This document shows, piece after piece, positions 35,201 through 44,034 of a stretch of 64,000 bases of DNA. Source of the DNA: Lysinibacillus sp. SGAir0095 (GTDB lineage: Bacteria; Bacillota; Bacilli; Bacillales_A; Planococcaceae); NCBI RefSeq assembly GCF_005491425.1, contig NZ_CP028083.1, positions 2,008,001 to 2,072,000 on the forward strand. Direction: 5' to 3'. The stretch's first letter is position 1. Every line of letters begins with the position of its first letter. Under the pieces are notes generated by a model. The model was given only the letters and a program-made list of their open reading frames with translations. It had not been told where the DNA came from and ran no database searches. The translations under genes and the position numbers were made by a program.

Positions 35201-35917
35201 ATGTCAAAAGGATTAGAGTATTTCAAAAAAGTATATGACGTTGTTCCGGGTTGGGTGCAAAAGATGCACGATTATAACCCAGAGATGCTAGATCACTATA
35301 CAGCACTTCGTGGAGCTGCAATGTCAGCCGGTACCCTTTCTGTAAAAGAGAAAGATATTTTACTAGTTGGGATGAATGCTGCAAGACATTATGCACGCAG
35401 TATGGTTTACCATACAAAGGGTGCTATTGATGGCGGTGCGACGCTAGAGGAATTAGCTGAATATTTATTAATTGCATACAACTTCGGTGGAGAAACAGCC
35501 TTACAAATTGGACTGCAATCATTTGAGTATGCGCTACAGCTTATCGGAGTAGAGGCAGATAATATCTCTCACGATTCAACTGCCGAAGAAATTGCTCATT
35601 ATTACAGCTCATTCGCTACTACTGATGAAAGCCGTGAGTACTACAAAGAATTAATTACACTCTTTGCAGCTAAAGATGCGAACGCTTTAACAGAAAAATT
35701 GCTAGAGTCTAATGTTGTAGCCAAAGATATGAAATACATTTTAATGACTGGAATTTATACTACAGTGCTCAAAAATGAAGAAACAAATTATTGGGCGAAA
35801 AAAGCACGTGAAAATGGAGTTGATGAGCCAAGACTAGCTGAACTGGGCTACATTTGCCTATTAACAGCAGGTATTCCATCTTGGTTTGAAATTAGCGATG
35901 CACTTATAGAAAAATAA
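35201..35917 (+). CDS. carboxymuconolactone decarboxylase (CMD)-fold protein
   Basis: A 238-residue protein with two CMD/AhpD-like halves: ALRGAAMSAGTLSVKEKDILLVGMNAARHYARSMVYHTKGAIDGGATLEELAE, then a second half ending LLTAGIPSWFE. The CxxC redox motif of AhpD is absent, so it is not a peroxidase. The His in YHTKGA and the G-G-A-T turn are conserved, as in decarboxylases. It is the first gene of the operon with CoA-transferase subunits. GGGGAAG precedes the ATG. It is related to the protein at 40402-41019. The reaction is unknown. Confidence 0.82.
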   Translation: MSKGLEYFKKVYDVVPGWVQKMHDYNPEMLDHYTALRGAAMSAGTLSVKEKDILLVGMNAARHYARSMVYHTKGAIDGGATLEELAEYLLIAYNFGGETALQIGLQSFEYALQLIGVEADNISHDSTAEEIAHYYSSFATTDESREYYKELITLFAAKDANALTEKLLESNVVAKDMKYILMTGIYTTVLKNEETNYWAKKARENGVDEPRLAELGYICLLTAGIPSWFEISDALIEK

Positions 35918-35933
35918 TGGAGTGAGTATCACA

Positions 35934-36620
35934 ATGAAAATTTATAACTCGGCCAAAGAGGCGCTCTCTTGCTTGGAAAGTGGTCAAACGCTTATGGTTG
36001 GTGGCTTCGGCTTAGTGGGAGGACCACTTACACTAATTGATACTTTAGGTGAGCTTGACGTTAGCGATTTAACGATTATTAGCAATAATCTCGGTGAAAA
36101 AGGAGAGGGCTTAGGGAAACTTCTTAACCAGAAAAAGGTTAAGAAGGCAATCGGCTCGTACTTTACAGGGAACCGGGATGTTGGAGAAGCTTATCAACGT
36201 GGTGAGCTTGAAATTGTATTATTACCTCAGGGAACTTTAGCAGAATCTATTCGAGCAGGGGGCGCAGGTATAGGGGGCTACTATACAAAAACCTCAGTGG
36301 GTACAGATTTAGCAAAAGGAAAAGAAATTAAAATCATTAAAGAAGAGGAATACGTTTTCGAGGAAGCGCTGACTGCTGATGTTGCGATTATTAGAGCACA
36401 TAAGGCTGACAAGCTTGGAAACTTAATTTACTACAAAACGGCTCGAAACTTTAATCCATTAATGGCTACAGCGGCAAAAACAGTCATCGTAGAGGTGGAT
36501 GAAATCGTTGAGATTGGTGAGTTAGATGGCGATACCATTGTCACACCTCATTTATTCATTGATCGAATTATTTTAGCGAAAAAGATCTTAACAAAAGAGG
36601 GGGTCGTCGAGCATGGCTAA
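35934..36620 (+). CDS. scoA: 3-oxoacid CoA-transferase subunit A
   Basis: A 228-residue CoA-transferase family I alpha subunit: GQTLMVGGFGLVGGPLTLIDTL at the start and GSYFTGNRDVGEAY, GGAGIGGYYTKTSVGTDLAKGK in the middle. It transfers CoA from succinyl-CoA or acetyl-CoA to acetoacetate or a related 3-oxo acid. GGAGTGAG precedes ATG 35934; an in-frame GTG at 35922 overlaps that site. It lies 17 bases after the CMD gene and overlaps subunit B by 8 bases. Confidence 0.92.
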   Translation: MKIYNSAKEALSCLESGQTLMVGGFGLVGGPLTLIDTLGELDVSDLTIISNNLGEKGEGLGKLLNQKKVKKAIGSYFTGNRDVGEAYQRGELEIVLLPQGTLAESIRAGGAGIGGYYTKTSVGTDLAKGKEIKIIKEEEYVFEEALTADVAIIRAHKADKLGNLIYYKTARNFNPLMATAAKTVIVEVDEIVEIGELDGDTIVTPHLFIDRIILAKKILTKEGVVEHG

Positions 36621-37245
36621 TTATGTGCAAGAAATGATTGCAAAAAGAGCTGCACAGGAAGTGGATGACGGCCAGGTTATTAATCTAGGAATTGGAATAC
36701 CAACTCTTGTTGCAAAATATGTTTCTACCTCAAATATTTTCTTCCATACAGAGAATGGAATGCTTGGAGTGGATGACGTGAACGACGAAGATATTGATCC
36801 AAACCTCGTAAATGCAGGAAAGATTCCAGTTGGAGAAGCAAGCGGTTCATCCTTTTTTCATAGTGCCGATTCATTCGGTATGATTCGTGGAGGTCACGTA
36901 GATGTTGCGATTTTGGGTGTATTACAGGTTGACGAATCAGCGCGCATCGCTAACTGGGCTGTTCCAGGAAAAACTATTATAGGTGTAGGCGGAGCGATGG
37001 ACTTATTGGTAGGTGCGAACAAAGTCATTGTGACAATGACGCATACATCCAAAGATGGAAAAAGTAAAATTTTAAAAGAATGCACATATCCAATAACGTC
37101 TACAAGAAGTGTAGATACAATTATTACGGAATTAGCGGTATTTAAATATATTGATGGTCAATTACATTTAGTGGAGCTAATGCCAGATGTCACTTTAGAA
37201 CAAGTAAATGCAAATACCGAGGCTGATTTTGTTAATTCTTTATAA
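36613..37245 (+). CDS. scoB: 3-oxoacid CoA-transferase subunit B
   Basis: A 210-residue beta subunit. Catalytic Glu in HTENGMLG, plus GIGIPTLVAKYV and GGHVDVAILGVLQVDE, match SCOT/AtoA/ScoB. It forms the active heterodimer with subunit A, and its start overlaps that gene, giving coupled translation. A run of five G (AGAGGGGG) precedes the ATG. Substrate probably acetoacetate, or 3-oxoadipate if the pathway hypothesis in the findings is right; the sequence cannot distinguish these. Confidence 0.92.
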   Translation: MANYVQEMIAKRAAQEVDDGQVINLGIGIPTLVAKYVSTSNIFFHTENGMLGVDDVNDEDIDPNLVNAGKIPVGEASGSSFFHSADSFGMIRGGHVDVAILGVLQVDESARIANWAVPGKTIIGVGGAMDLLVGANKVIVTMTHTSKDGKSKILKECTYPITSTRSVDTIITELAVFKYIDGQLHLVELMPDVTLEQVNANTEADFVNSL

Positions 37246-37263
37246 CTAGGGAGGTACTTGAAA

Positions 37264-38460
37264 ATGAGGGAAGTAGTTATCGTAGATGGGATTCGTACAG
37301 CTATTGGAAAAATCGGTGGCTCCTTAATGAATGAAACAGCTGATTTTTTAGGAGCTAAGGTTATTCAGGAACTAATTCAACAAAATAACTTAGATACTTC
37401 AATTATCGATGAGGTTATTTTAGGACAAGCAAAACAAAGTGCAGATCAATCAAATTTGGCACGACTAGCATTATTGCGCGCAGAAATTCCTGTTGAAGTT
37501 CCGGCCTACACAGTACATCGACAGTGTGGTTCGGGCTTGCAATCGATTAATAACGCAGCTCAGCAAATCGCTTTAGGCTATAGTGATATTATTATTGCTG
37601 GCGGAGCTGAATCGATGAGCACAGCACCATATTATTTACGAAATGCTCGTTTTGGTTTTGGCGCAGGTAACGGATTAATTTTAGATTCGAATACCGAAAG
37701 TCAACCTGGATCACAGCCAGAATCTTACGGTATTAAAACTATGGGCGAAACAGCAGAAAATTTAGTAGATAAATATAATATATCTCGAAAGGAGCAAGAT
37801 GCGTTTGCTTACGATAGCCAGAAGCGTACAGCAGAAGCAATTAAACAGGGCTATTTTGAAAAGCAAATTGTACCTTATGAAATAAAAACACGTAAATCAA
37901 CTACATTATTTACAGTGGATGAGCATCCTCGTCTATCATCAATCGAAAAGCTAGCGACATTGAAGCCTGTGTTTCGTCAAGATGGTTCTGTAACTGCTGG
38001 TAATAGTAGTGGCAGAAATGATGGAGCTGCAGCATTGCTTGTCATGTCGAAGGAGAAGGCAGAGGAATTGGGCTATCAACCAAAAGTGAAAATTATTGCT
38101 CAAGCTTCTGCAGGTGTAGATCCCTCGATTATGGGGATTGGTCCTGCACCCGCTACAATAAAGGCACTTAAACAAGCCAATTTAACTATTGATGATATTG
38201 ATGTAATTGAATTAAATGAAGCATTTGCAGCACAATCGTTAGCGGTCATTAAAGAACTTGGTTTGGATTCTAGCAAGGTGAATCCAAATGGTGGAGCGAT
38301 TGCAATGGGTCATCCTATTGGGGCAACAGGGGCCATTTTAATGACAAAACTAATTCATGAGTTAGAGAGAACTGGCAAACGCTTCGGCTTAGTAACGTTA
38401 TGTATTGCTGGAGGGCTAGGCATTACAACAATCGTTGAAAATTGCCAACATAATATGTGA
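37264..38460 (+). CDS. acetyl-CoA acetyltransferase (thiolase)
   Basis: A 398-residue thiolase with Cys88 nucleophile (VHRQCGSGLQS), His in GGAIAMGHPIGATGA and the second Cys in LCIAGGLG. In degradative direction it splits acetoacetyl-CoA (or 3-oxoadipyl-CoA) with CoA. GGGAGG lies before ATG 37264; a TTG at 37258 is too close. It follows the CoA transferase by 18 bases and ends the plus-strand part of the operon. Full length, no truncation. Confidence 0.93.
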   Translation: MREVVIVDGIRTAIGKIGGSLMNETADFLGAKVIQELIQQNNLDTSIIDEVILGQAKQSADQSNLARLALLRAEIPVEVPAYTVHRQCGSGLQSINNAAQQIALGYSDIIIAGGAESMSTAPYYLRNARFGFGAGNGLILDSNTESQPGSQPESYGIKTMGETAENLVDKYNISRKEQDAFAYDSQKRTAEAIKQGYFEKQIVPYEIKTRKSTTLFTVDEHPRLSSIEKLATLKPVFRQDGSVTAGNSSGRNDGAAALLVMSKEKAEELGYQPKVKIIAQASAGVDPSIMGIGPAPATIKALKQANLTIDDIDVIELNEAFAAQSLAVIKELGLDSSKVNPNGGAIAMGHPIGATGAILMTKLIHELERTGKRFGLVTLCIAGGLGITTIVENCQHNM

Positions 38461-38479
38461 AGCTGAATAGCCTCACATA

Positions 38480-38809
38480 TTATACATCGATTGAATTTAT
38501 TTTTTCTAAATAACGTTTTTGTGCAGATTTTAATGCAACAGTCACAGAACCTGTTGAGGGTGCAAAATAATGGGTATCTACTCTTTTAACCAACTCATCA
38601 AGGTTTGATGTCATATCAAAGCCAATCAGCATTCGTTTGAAATAGTTTTGAGCTAAATCTGTGATAAAAGTAAATTCAGCATCAACGATTTGATGTGTTA
38701 CTTTATCGATTTCTAAAACAATTCCTGCATGTTTGTAAATCTCATACATGGACGTACCTTGTGGAGCCTTTGCATATGCAGTAACAATAACTGTGGATAA
38801 CTGTTGCAT
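38480..38809 (-). CDS. DUF3870-family protein
   Basis: A 109-residue protein: VIVTAYAKAPQGTSMYEIYKHAGIVLEIDKVTHQIVDAEFTFITDLAQNYFKRML. This is the DUF3870 pattern, proteins found beside short-chain acid catabolic genes in Firmicutes. Function unknown. GGAGGTTATATTC precedes the ATG. It is convergent with thiolase and divergent from the transporter, so it is oriented apart from the catabolic operon. Confidence 0.8.
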   Translation of the reverse strand: MQQLSTVIVTAYAKAPQGTSMYEIYKHAGIVLEIDKVTHQIVDAEFTFITDLAQNYFKRMLIGFDMTSNLDELVKRVDTHYFAPSTGSVTVALKSAQKRYLEKINSIDV

Positions 38810-38894
38810 GAATATAACCTCCGTATTATGAATGACAGGTTAATTTTATCACTATTATTCAGAAAATCATAAAAAATATTAATTTTTAAAATTA

Positions 38895-38908
38895 TGTAAG
38901 CGTTTTTA
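38895..38908 (+). promoter_or_regulatory. cre-like site (CcpA) before the short-chain acid transporter
   Basis: TGTAAGCGTTTTTA agrees with the CcpA consensus TGWAARCGYTWNCW at 13 of 14 positions. It lies 82 bases before the AtoE-type gene, between it and the divergent DUF3870 gene. Carbon catabolite control of the transporter is likely. Confidence 0.6.
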
Positions 38909-38976
38909 ATTAATGTGGATTTTTTATAGTTTATCAGAGGGAAAAAATGCTCACTACATTCAGGGGGAGAAAAGGG

Positions 38977-40308
38977 ATGGAAAAACTAACAAATTTTTTT
39001 ACGGAATTGATGAGAAAGTATTTACCGGATCCGTTCGTATTTGCAATTGGTTTAACATTGCTAACATTCGTGCTAGCGCTAATAATCGAGGATACTAGCT
39101 TTATAGATTTAACAAACGCATGGGGAACAGGCTTTTGGGATTTACTTGCGTTTACGACACAAATGGCGGTAATACTAGCTATGGGTTATGTACTTGCAAC
39201 GGCTCCCATTACAGACAAATTTTTAAATAAAATCGCTAGCATGGTACATAAACCTAAGACAGCAATTATTGTTGCAACCCTAGTAGGTGGGATTGGAAGT
39301 TACTTAAACTGGGGGTTCGGTTTAGTCATTGGTGGGATAATTGCGAAAAAATTAGCATTAAAAGTAAAGGGTGTACACTATCCTTTAATAATTGCAGCCG
39401 CTTATTCTGGATTTACATTCTATGGTTTAGGTTTATCAGCATCTATCCCTATACTAATTTCAACACCCGGTCATTTCCTAGAAGATGCAATGGGTCTAAT
39501 CACGCTTTCAGAAACAATTTTCAGCTTACCGATGATCTTAACAACAGTTGTTTTGTTAATTACACTTCCGTTGTTTAATGCCATGCTACACCCAAAGAAT
39601 TCGAAAAACGTAGTTGAAATCGATCCAGCACTTTATGCTGATCAGCCTAAACCAAAACTAACTTTACTAGAAGACAATACTTTAGCAAACAAATTAAATA
39701 ACAGCAAAATGCTAGCTTATTCAATTAGTGCATTAGGGTTTATTTATATTTGGATTTACTTTACCCAAGGTAATTCATTAAATCTAAACATCTTAAACTT
39801 TATCATTTTATTTCTAGGTATTGTTCTACTTGGTACACCAGCTCGATATATTGAGCATTTGGCAGATGGTATTAAAACAATTTCAGGTATTATACTGCAG
39901 TTCCCATTCTACGCTGGTATTATGGCAATCATGGCAACTTCAGGATTAGTAGATACAATGTCAAAAGTATTCGTTGATATCTCGAATGAGCAAACATTAC
40001 CATTCTGGGGATTAATCAGTTCGTTTTTTATCAACTTCTTCGCTCCATCTGCAGGTGGACACTGGGCAGTTCAAGGTCCATTTATGATTGAAGCCGCTAA
40101 GGAATTAGGATCATCAATCGCCGAAACATCCATGTCAGTTATGTTAGGTAATGCATGGAATGACTTAGTACAGCCATTCTGGATATTACCAGCTCTTGCA
40201 TTATCGCGATTAAAACTAAAAGATATCATGGGCTTCCTTGTAATGATCATGTTCTATGTGGGGATCATTTACATTATTGCGATTTTAGCTTGGTCATATT
40301 TTTTCTAA
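38977..40308 (+). CDS. atoE: short-chain fatty acid/acetoacetate transporter (AtoE family)
   Basis: A 443-residue membrane protein with about 12 hydrophobic segments and AtoE landmarks: LPDPFVFAIGLTLLTFVLALI, WGTGFWDLLAFTTQMAVILAMGYVLA, FAPSAGGHWAVQGPFMIEAA and GNAWNDLVQPFWILPALA. It imports short-chain fatty acids or acetoacetate. The ATG at 38977 follows AGGGGGAG by 7 bases; upstream in-frame starts have none. A cre-like site stands before it. Its pairing with a CoA transferase and thiolase fits the substrate. Confidence 0.9.
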   Translation: MEKLTNFFTELMRKYLPDPFVFAIGLTLLTFVLALIIEDTSFIDLTNAWGTGFWDLLAFTTQMAVILAMGYVLATAPITDKFLNKIASMVHKPKTAIIVATLVGGIGSYLNWGFGLVIGGIIAKKLALKVKGVHYPLIIAAAYSGFTFYGLGLSASIPILISTPGHFLEDAMGLITLSETIFSLPMILTTVVLLITLPLFNAMLHPKNSKNVVEIDPALYADQPKPKLTLLEDNTLANKLNNSKMLAYSISALGFIYIWIYFTQGNSLNLNILNFIILFLGIVLLGTPARYIEHLADGIKTISGIILQFPFYAGIMAIMATSGLVDTMSKVFVDISNEQTLPFWGLISSFFINFFAPSAGGHWAVQGPFMIEAAKELGSSIAETSMSVMLGNAWNDLVQPFWILPALALSRLKLKDIMGFLVMIMFYVGIIYIIAILAWSYFF

Positions 40309-40314
40309 AGGAAC

Positions 40315-40343
40315 AAGCCTTTGTTTTCGGACAAAGGCTTTGT
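40315..40343 (+). terminator. probable terminator after atoE
   Basis: Stem AAGCCTTTGT / ACAAAGGCTT with a 6-base loop, followed by TGTTAT. It begins 7 bases after the stop. The T run is weak, so read-through to the next CMD gene is possible. Confidence 0.5.
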
Positions 40344-40401
40344 TATCCATAGCAAAATATTTAATTTCACATTGTTGATTACTATTTATGGGGGTTAATT
40401 G

Positions 40402-41019
40402 ATGATGCAAACAATTGTTCATTCGTTATTAAAAGATGGTGAAATGAAGGCAAAGGACAAAACATTATTGCTTGTTGGATTATTTGCTGCTCGCCGTGAA
40501 GAAAGACAAATGCTTTACTTTTTGGAGCGAGCAGTTAAGGAAGGTAATTCCGTCGCGGAAATTGCTGAACTTATATCTGCTGCAATAATTTCTCGAGGCA
40601 TACCAACATGGCTCTCGGGAATTGAAGCAATAACAAAGGCAATTGAGCTTTCACCAAATCAGAATTCTCAAATGAATGAAGCAAATATTTCAACGTTTGA
40701 GTCACAGGAGCAATGCATTCAATATTATAAATCTGAATTTGAGCAGCTTCCGAAATGGATTCAATATTTAATAGATTATGCACCGGATACTTTGCTAAAG
40801 TATAGTAATTTGCGTACAACATCATTACGGGACGGGGTCGTATCAAGGTGTTTAAAGGAGCTTTTACTCTATGCTATAAACTTGTGTGACCAATATCCAA
40901 AAGGAATAGAAATTCATAAAGCTAATGCTCTTGATTTAGGTGCTACTACGGCTTTTTTAGAAGAAACACGCATTCTTTGTATATATGCGGTAGGTATTCA
41001 AGCAATTTGGCAGGAGTAG
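40402..41019 (+). CDS. second CMD-fold protein
   Basis: A 205-residue protein distantly related to the one at 35201-35917: two CMD-like halves, first KDKTLLLVGLFAARREERQMLYFLERAVKEGNSVAEIAELI, second YKSEFEQLPKWIQYLIDYAPDTLLKY. It has no CxxC and no His at the CMD position in the first half, so it may be a non-catalytic partner. GGGGTT lies before the TTG/ATG/ATG cluster; ATG 40402 is used. It ends before the terminator at 41163. Function unknown. Confidence 0.7.
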   Translation: MMQTIVHSLLKDGEMKAKDKTLLLVGLFAARREERQMLYFLERAVKEGNSVAEIAELISAAIISRGIPTWLSGIEAITKAIELSPNQNSQMNEANISTFESQEQCIQYYKSEFEQLPKWIQYLIDYAPDTLLKYSNLRTTSLRDGVVSRCLKELLLYAINLCDQYPKGIEIHKANALDLGATTAFLEETRILCIYAVGIQAIWQE

Positions 41020-41162
41020 GGGGAATCCCGTTGCTTACCGATAGCGATTGAAATTAAATCGTAGACGTTAGTCTAAATTCATAGTAATGTAATCTGATAA
41101 AAATTATTGATAAATCATCTGAATTTGTTTTATATAAAATTCTATTACAATGGCATAGCTAC

Positions 41163-41195
41163 AACTCCACTCAGTTGATATGAGTGGAGTTTTTC
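41163..41195 (+). terminator. intrinsic terminator of the catabolic region
   Basis: Perfect 11-bp stem AACTCCACTCA / TGAGTGGAGTT with a 7-base loop and a T run. It lies 143 bases after the second CMD gene, directly before a dispersed repeat. Confidence 0.8.
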
Positions 41196-41196
41196 T

Positions 41197-41260
41197 ATCG
41201 AGCGCAATTCTAGAGTAGAAAACACACTCTTTCTTTATATATAGGGCCAGATTTTTTATA
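41197..41260. repeat. dispersed repeat, copy
   Basis: Begins tatcgagcgcaattctagag (near identical to 55184) and ends with gggccagattttttata. It carries both halves of the family although the hairpin arms have decayed. Confidence 0.6.
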
Positions 41261-41271
41261 TCCTTTCATTT

Positions 41272-42309
41272 CTATACAATAAAATAAGTTAAAGTAGAAA
41301 GTAAGATGGAGGTGATCCCCATTGCAAGCAATGGTTTTAGGGCTTTTGTACGGAGATCCCGAAGACTTACATTTAATCCGAGTCCAACCATGGCCGCTGT
41401 TAAACACCATGAAGAAAAATCGGTTAAACCACTCATGAATTTGCTTGAAATAGGTATAGTTACACCAATTACATAACTTCCCAAAATGCTCATGACTATG
41501 AACCCTATTAAAAACCATGGAAATTCAAACACCGTTTCAGAATTTTCATCCCCAGAGCTTTTCCTTTTTATGATATAGATGAAAAGAAAACAAAGAGGAA
41601 CGAGCAAAAACACTCGACCTAATTTTGCAAGCAAGCCTATCGCGAGCGCATCTTGTCCACCAGGTGCTGCTGCTAAAGCTACATGAGCAATTTCATGTAA
41701 GCTAATTCCGGACCAAATCCCATATTCATGTTCTGACAACGGTAGAAAAGGACGTAGTATCGTATAAGATATCGAAAAAATAGTCCCAACCAAAGCAATA
41801 ATGCCAACACTAATGGCGGTGTCCTCGTCTTTAGACTTAATAATCGGTGCTATGGCAGCTATGGCAGCTGCACCGCACACCCCGGTTCCTACTCCGAGAA
41901 GTAGTGATATTTTTTTATCTGCATCAATCATTCGAGATAGCCATAACGTTGCTACTATTGAAAAGATAATAACACCAGCATCCCGAACAAGTAAACCTAA
42001 TCCATCCTCTAAAACTACGCCTATATTGAGTTTAAAACCATATAAAACAATCGCAAACCTCAACAATGTTTTGGATGAAAATACGATGCCTGCACGAAGT
42101 AATTCTGGATAGCCCCAAAATTGCCGATACAGGAGTGCAACTAATATGGCGGATCCCAACTGACCTACATAACTAAATCCTGGAATTTTTGCCAATAAAA
42201 AACCCAGGAGAGCAATCAAAAAAGTAAATCCAATTCCACCTATACATTTCAAGAAAGCATTTTGGGGCTGGATAGGATGCTTATGTCGTTTAAAGAATTG
42301 CGTTACCAT
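41272..42309 (-). CDS. YeiH/UPF0324-family putative anion exporter
   Basis: A 345-residue membrane protein with about 10 hydrophobic segments: IGFTFLIALLGFLLAKIPGF, RFAIVLYGFKLNIG, GVGTGVCGAAAIAAIAP, SGISLHEIAHVALAAA and AAMVGLGLNVSLRDL. This is the YeiH family, often called putative sulfate exporters. The gene divergent from it is a LysR regulator, the same arrangement as yeiH/yeiE (cysL-like) in other bacteria. AGGTGG precedes the ATG with slightly long spacing. The substrate is not established. Confidence 0.88.
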   Translation of the reverse strand: MVTQFFKRHKHPIQPQNAFLKCIGGIGFTFLIALLGFLLAKIPGFSYVGQLGSAILVALLYRQFWGYPELLRAGIVFSSKTLLRFAIVLYGFKLNIGVVLEDGLGLLVRDAGVIIFSIVATLWLSRMIDADKKISLLLGVGTGVCGAAAIAAIAPIIKSKDEDTAISVGIIALVGTIFSISYTILRPFLPLSEHEYGIWSGISLHEIAHVALAAAPGGQDALAIGLLAKLGRVFLLVPLCFLFIYIIKRKSSGDENSETVFEFPWFLIGFIVMSILGSYVIGVTIPISSKFMSGLTDFSSWCLTAAMVGLGLNVSLRDLRTKALKPLLAMGITSILLSTLTYFIV

Positions 42310-42358
42310 CTCTACACCACCTTTAACTCAGACTAAACCTTTTATAGTCATAAGAAAA

Positions 42359-42382
42359 ATAATTATTTATGATAGTTATTAT
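42359..42382. promoter_or_regulatory. LysR-type operator candidate
   Basis: Interrupted palindrome ATAAT-TAT-...-ATA-...-ATTAT of 24 bases, placed midway between the divergent YeiH and LysR genes. It has the T-N11-A form expected of a LysR box. Confidence 0.45.
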
Positions 42383-42428
42383 AAGTAAAACTATATAATG
42401 AAATATACATCAAGAAAGGATTGATAAA

Positions 42429-43328
42429 ATGGATCAGCAGTTACATGTTTTTGTAACGGTAGCAGAGATGAAAAACTTCTCCCGTGCAGCAGAAAAATTA
42501 CATATGACTCAACCTGCAGTAAGTCAATATATTCAGTCTTTTGAGCGTACCATGGGGGCAAAGCTTTTGGATCGCAGTAATAAGATCGTTCAGTTAAATC
42601 AAGCTGGAGAAATTGTCTATCATCACGCAAAAGAGATATTAGGTCTCTATACAAAAATGCATTACTTGATAGATGACCTAGCCAATAAGCCGAGTGGACC
42701 GCTTTCTATTGGTGCCAGTTATACTTTTGGAGAATATGTTTTACCAGATATTATTGCAAAAATGCATGATAAGTATCCATTGATCACTCCAACCATCAGC
42801 ATCGGAAACACAAAAGATATAGCAAATTTGGTATTAGGCCACCAATTAGATGTGGGTATTGTGGAAGGGGAATTCAGTAATAAAAATTTACTAATTGAAC
42901 CTTTTGCAGAAGATTTATTGTATTTGGTGACTTCATCAACTCATAGATTGGCTCAAAAAAATAATGAAATTGACAGTACAGAGTTAGAGGAAGAAACATG
43001 GATTGTTAGAGAAAACGGTTCAGGAACAAGAGAAGTAACAGAAAAAATGTTCAAATTATGTAAAATGACCCCGCAAAAAACATTGGAGTTTGGGAGTACA
43101 CAGCTGATTAAGGAATCTGTAGAGGCAGGTCTTGGCGTTAGTCTGCTTTCTTACTGGACAATTCGAAAAGAATGTTCAATGGGCTCTTTAAGTGTCATTA
43201 ACTTAAACTACCTTCCGATTAAACGGAATTTTTCAGTTGTGCTACGATCTCCATTCCAGACTAAAGCGTTGCAAGTATTTTTAGAACTATTAAGAGAAAG
43301 TAAGGAAATACCTAATTTTACTGACTGA
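42429..43328 (+). CDS. LysR-family regulator (CysL/YeiE-like)
   Basis: A 299-residue LysR protein. The HTH is at residues 1-60 (LHVFVTVAEMKNFSRAAEKLHMTQPAVSQYIQSFERTMGAKLL). The two-lobe effector domain has GASYTFGEYVLPDIIAKMHD and RENGSGTREVTEKM, the latter a strong CysL/YeiE feature. It is divergent from the YeiH-type exporter and so probably controls it. AAGAAAGGA lies before the ATG. CysL in B. subtilis controls sulfite reductase; no cysJI is present here. Confidence 0.92.
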   Translation: MDQQLHVFVTVAEMKNFSRAAEKLHMTQPAVSQYIQSFERTMGAKLLDRSNKIVQLNQAGEIVYHHAKEILGLYTKMHYLIDDLANKPSGPLSIGASYTFGEYVLPDIIAKMHDKYPLITPTISIGNTKDIANLVLGHQLDVGIVEGEFSNKNLLIEPFAEDLLYLVTSSTHRLAQKNNEIDSTELEEETWIVRENGSGTREVTEKMFKLCKMTPQKTLEFGSTQLIKESVEAGLGVSLLSYWTIRKECSMGSLSVINLNYLPIKRNFSVVLRSPFQTKALQVFLELLRESKEIPNFTD

Positions 43329-43411
43329 CATTATCGTAAAAGAAAAGAATTGGAGCTTTTTGAGGTTGGAACAGGATATTTTTTTAATCATTTATGAGAG
43401 GGGATAAACTA

Positions 43412-43894
43412 ATGAAATCAAGAAATATCTTTGTTTCGTTGATGGGAATAACGATGTTTATTTCAGCATGTTCGTACAATTTTACTGATTCAGGAGAAGA
43501 GTTTTTGGAAGAAGAGTCTGAGTACGGAGATTTACCGAATAAATTAAATGAAGAACTAACAGAAATTGAAGTTACGACCGATAAAAATGAATATTCAACG
43601 CAATTGAATGAACTAATTCTAAAAATAGAGAATGCGGGAACAACAACTGTCGGTTTTGGAGTACCTCTTTACATAGAAAAGTTAATTAACGGAACTTGGT
43701 ATCGAATTCCGTATAAAAATCTCTCGTTTACAGACATTGGCTTAGGAATAGAACCTAATTCGGAATACGAACAGGCAGTACCACTTGAATATTTGAATTA
43801 TCAAATTACACAAGGAAACTATCGAATCATTAAAGCCTTCAATATAAACGAAGGTGAAGTTGTTCTTGGAGCTGAATTTGAAATTAAAGAATAA
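43412..43894 (+). CDS. lipoprotein with immunoglobulin-like (Big_14) domain
   Basis: A 160-residue exported lipoprotein: signal peptide SRNIFVSLMGITMFISAC (lipobox SAC, Cys at residue 20), an acidic linker, then a beta-rich domain of 110 residues. Within it are EVTTDKNEYSTQ, IENAGTTTVGFGVPLYIEKLINGTWYRIPYKN and the end QGNYRIIKAFN. The Y-x-IEK-(L)-x-G-x-W signature fits the Ig-like Big_14 domain of Bacillus lipoproteins. GAGGGGA precedes ATG 43412. Possible envelope role; not known further. Confidence 0.8.
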   Translation: MKSRNIFVSLMGITMFISACSYNFTDSGEEFLEEESEYGDLPNKLNEELTEIEVTTDKNEYSTQLNELILKIENAGTTTVGFGVPLYIEKLINGTWYRIPYKNLSFTDIGLGIEPNSEYEQAVPLEYLNYQITQGNYRIIKAFNINEGEVVLGAEFEIKE

Positions 43895-43926
43895 CAGCTT
43901 TGAAGAATTTTGTTGCACTAATGTGG

Positions 43927-43970
43927 ATAACACCCATTTGGGTTTTGCAGGGCCCCTATGGGTGTTATTT
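43927..43970. terminator. hairpin terminator, probably bidirectional
   Basis: Perfect stem ATAACACCCAT / ATGGGTGTTAT with a 20-base loop and a short T run. It lies between the lipoprotein gene and the convergent flavin oxidoreductase. Confidence 0.6.
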
Positions 43971-44034
43971 AGAAAGCAATTCAGAAGATATGATGTTTAG
44001 CTACAAACTAAAAAATACGTGTTCTTACATGTAA

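Noticed and set aside
35201-35917. AhpD-type alkylhydroperoxidase
   Set aside because: The CMD fold is present but the CxxC redox pair is missing in both CMD-fold proteins, so peroxidase activity is not supported.
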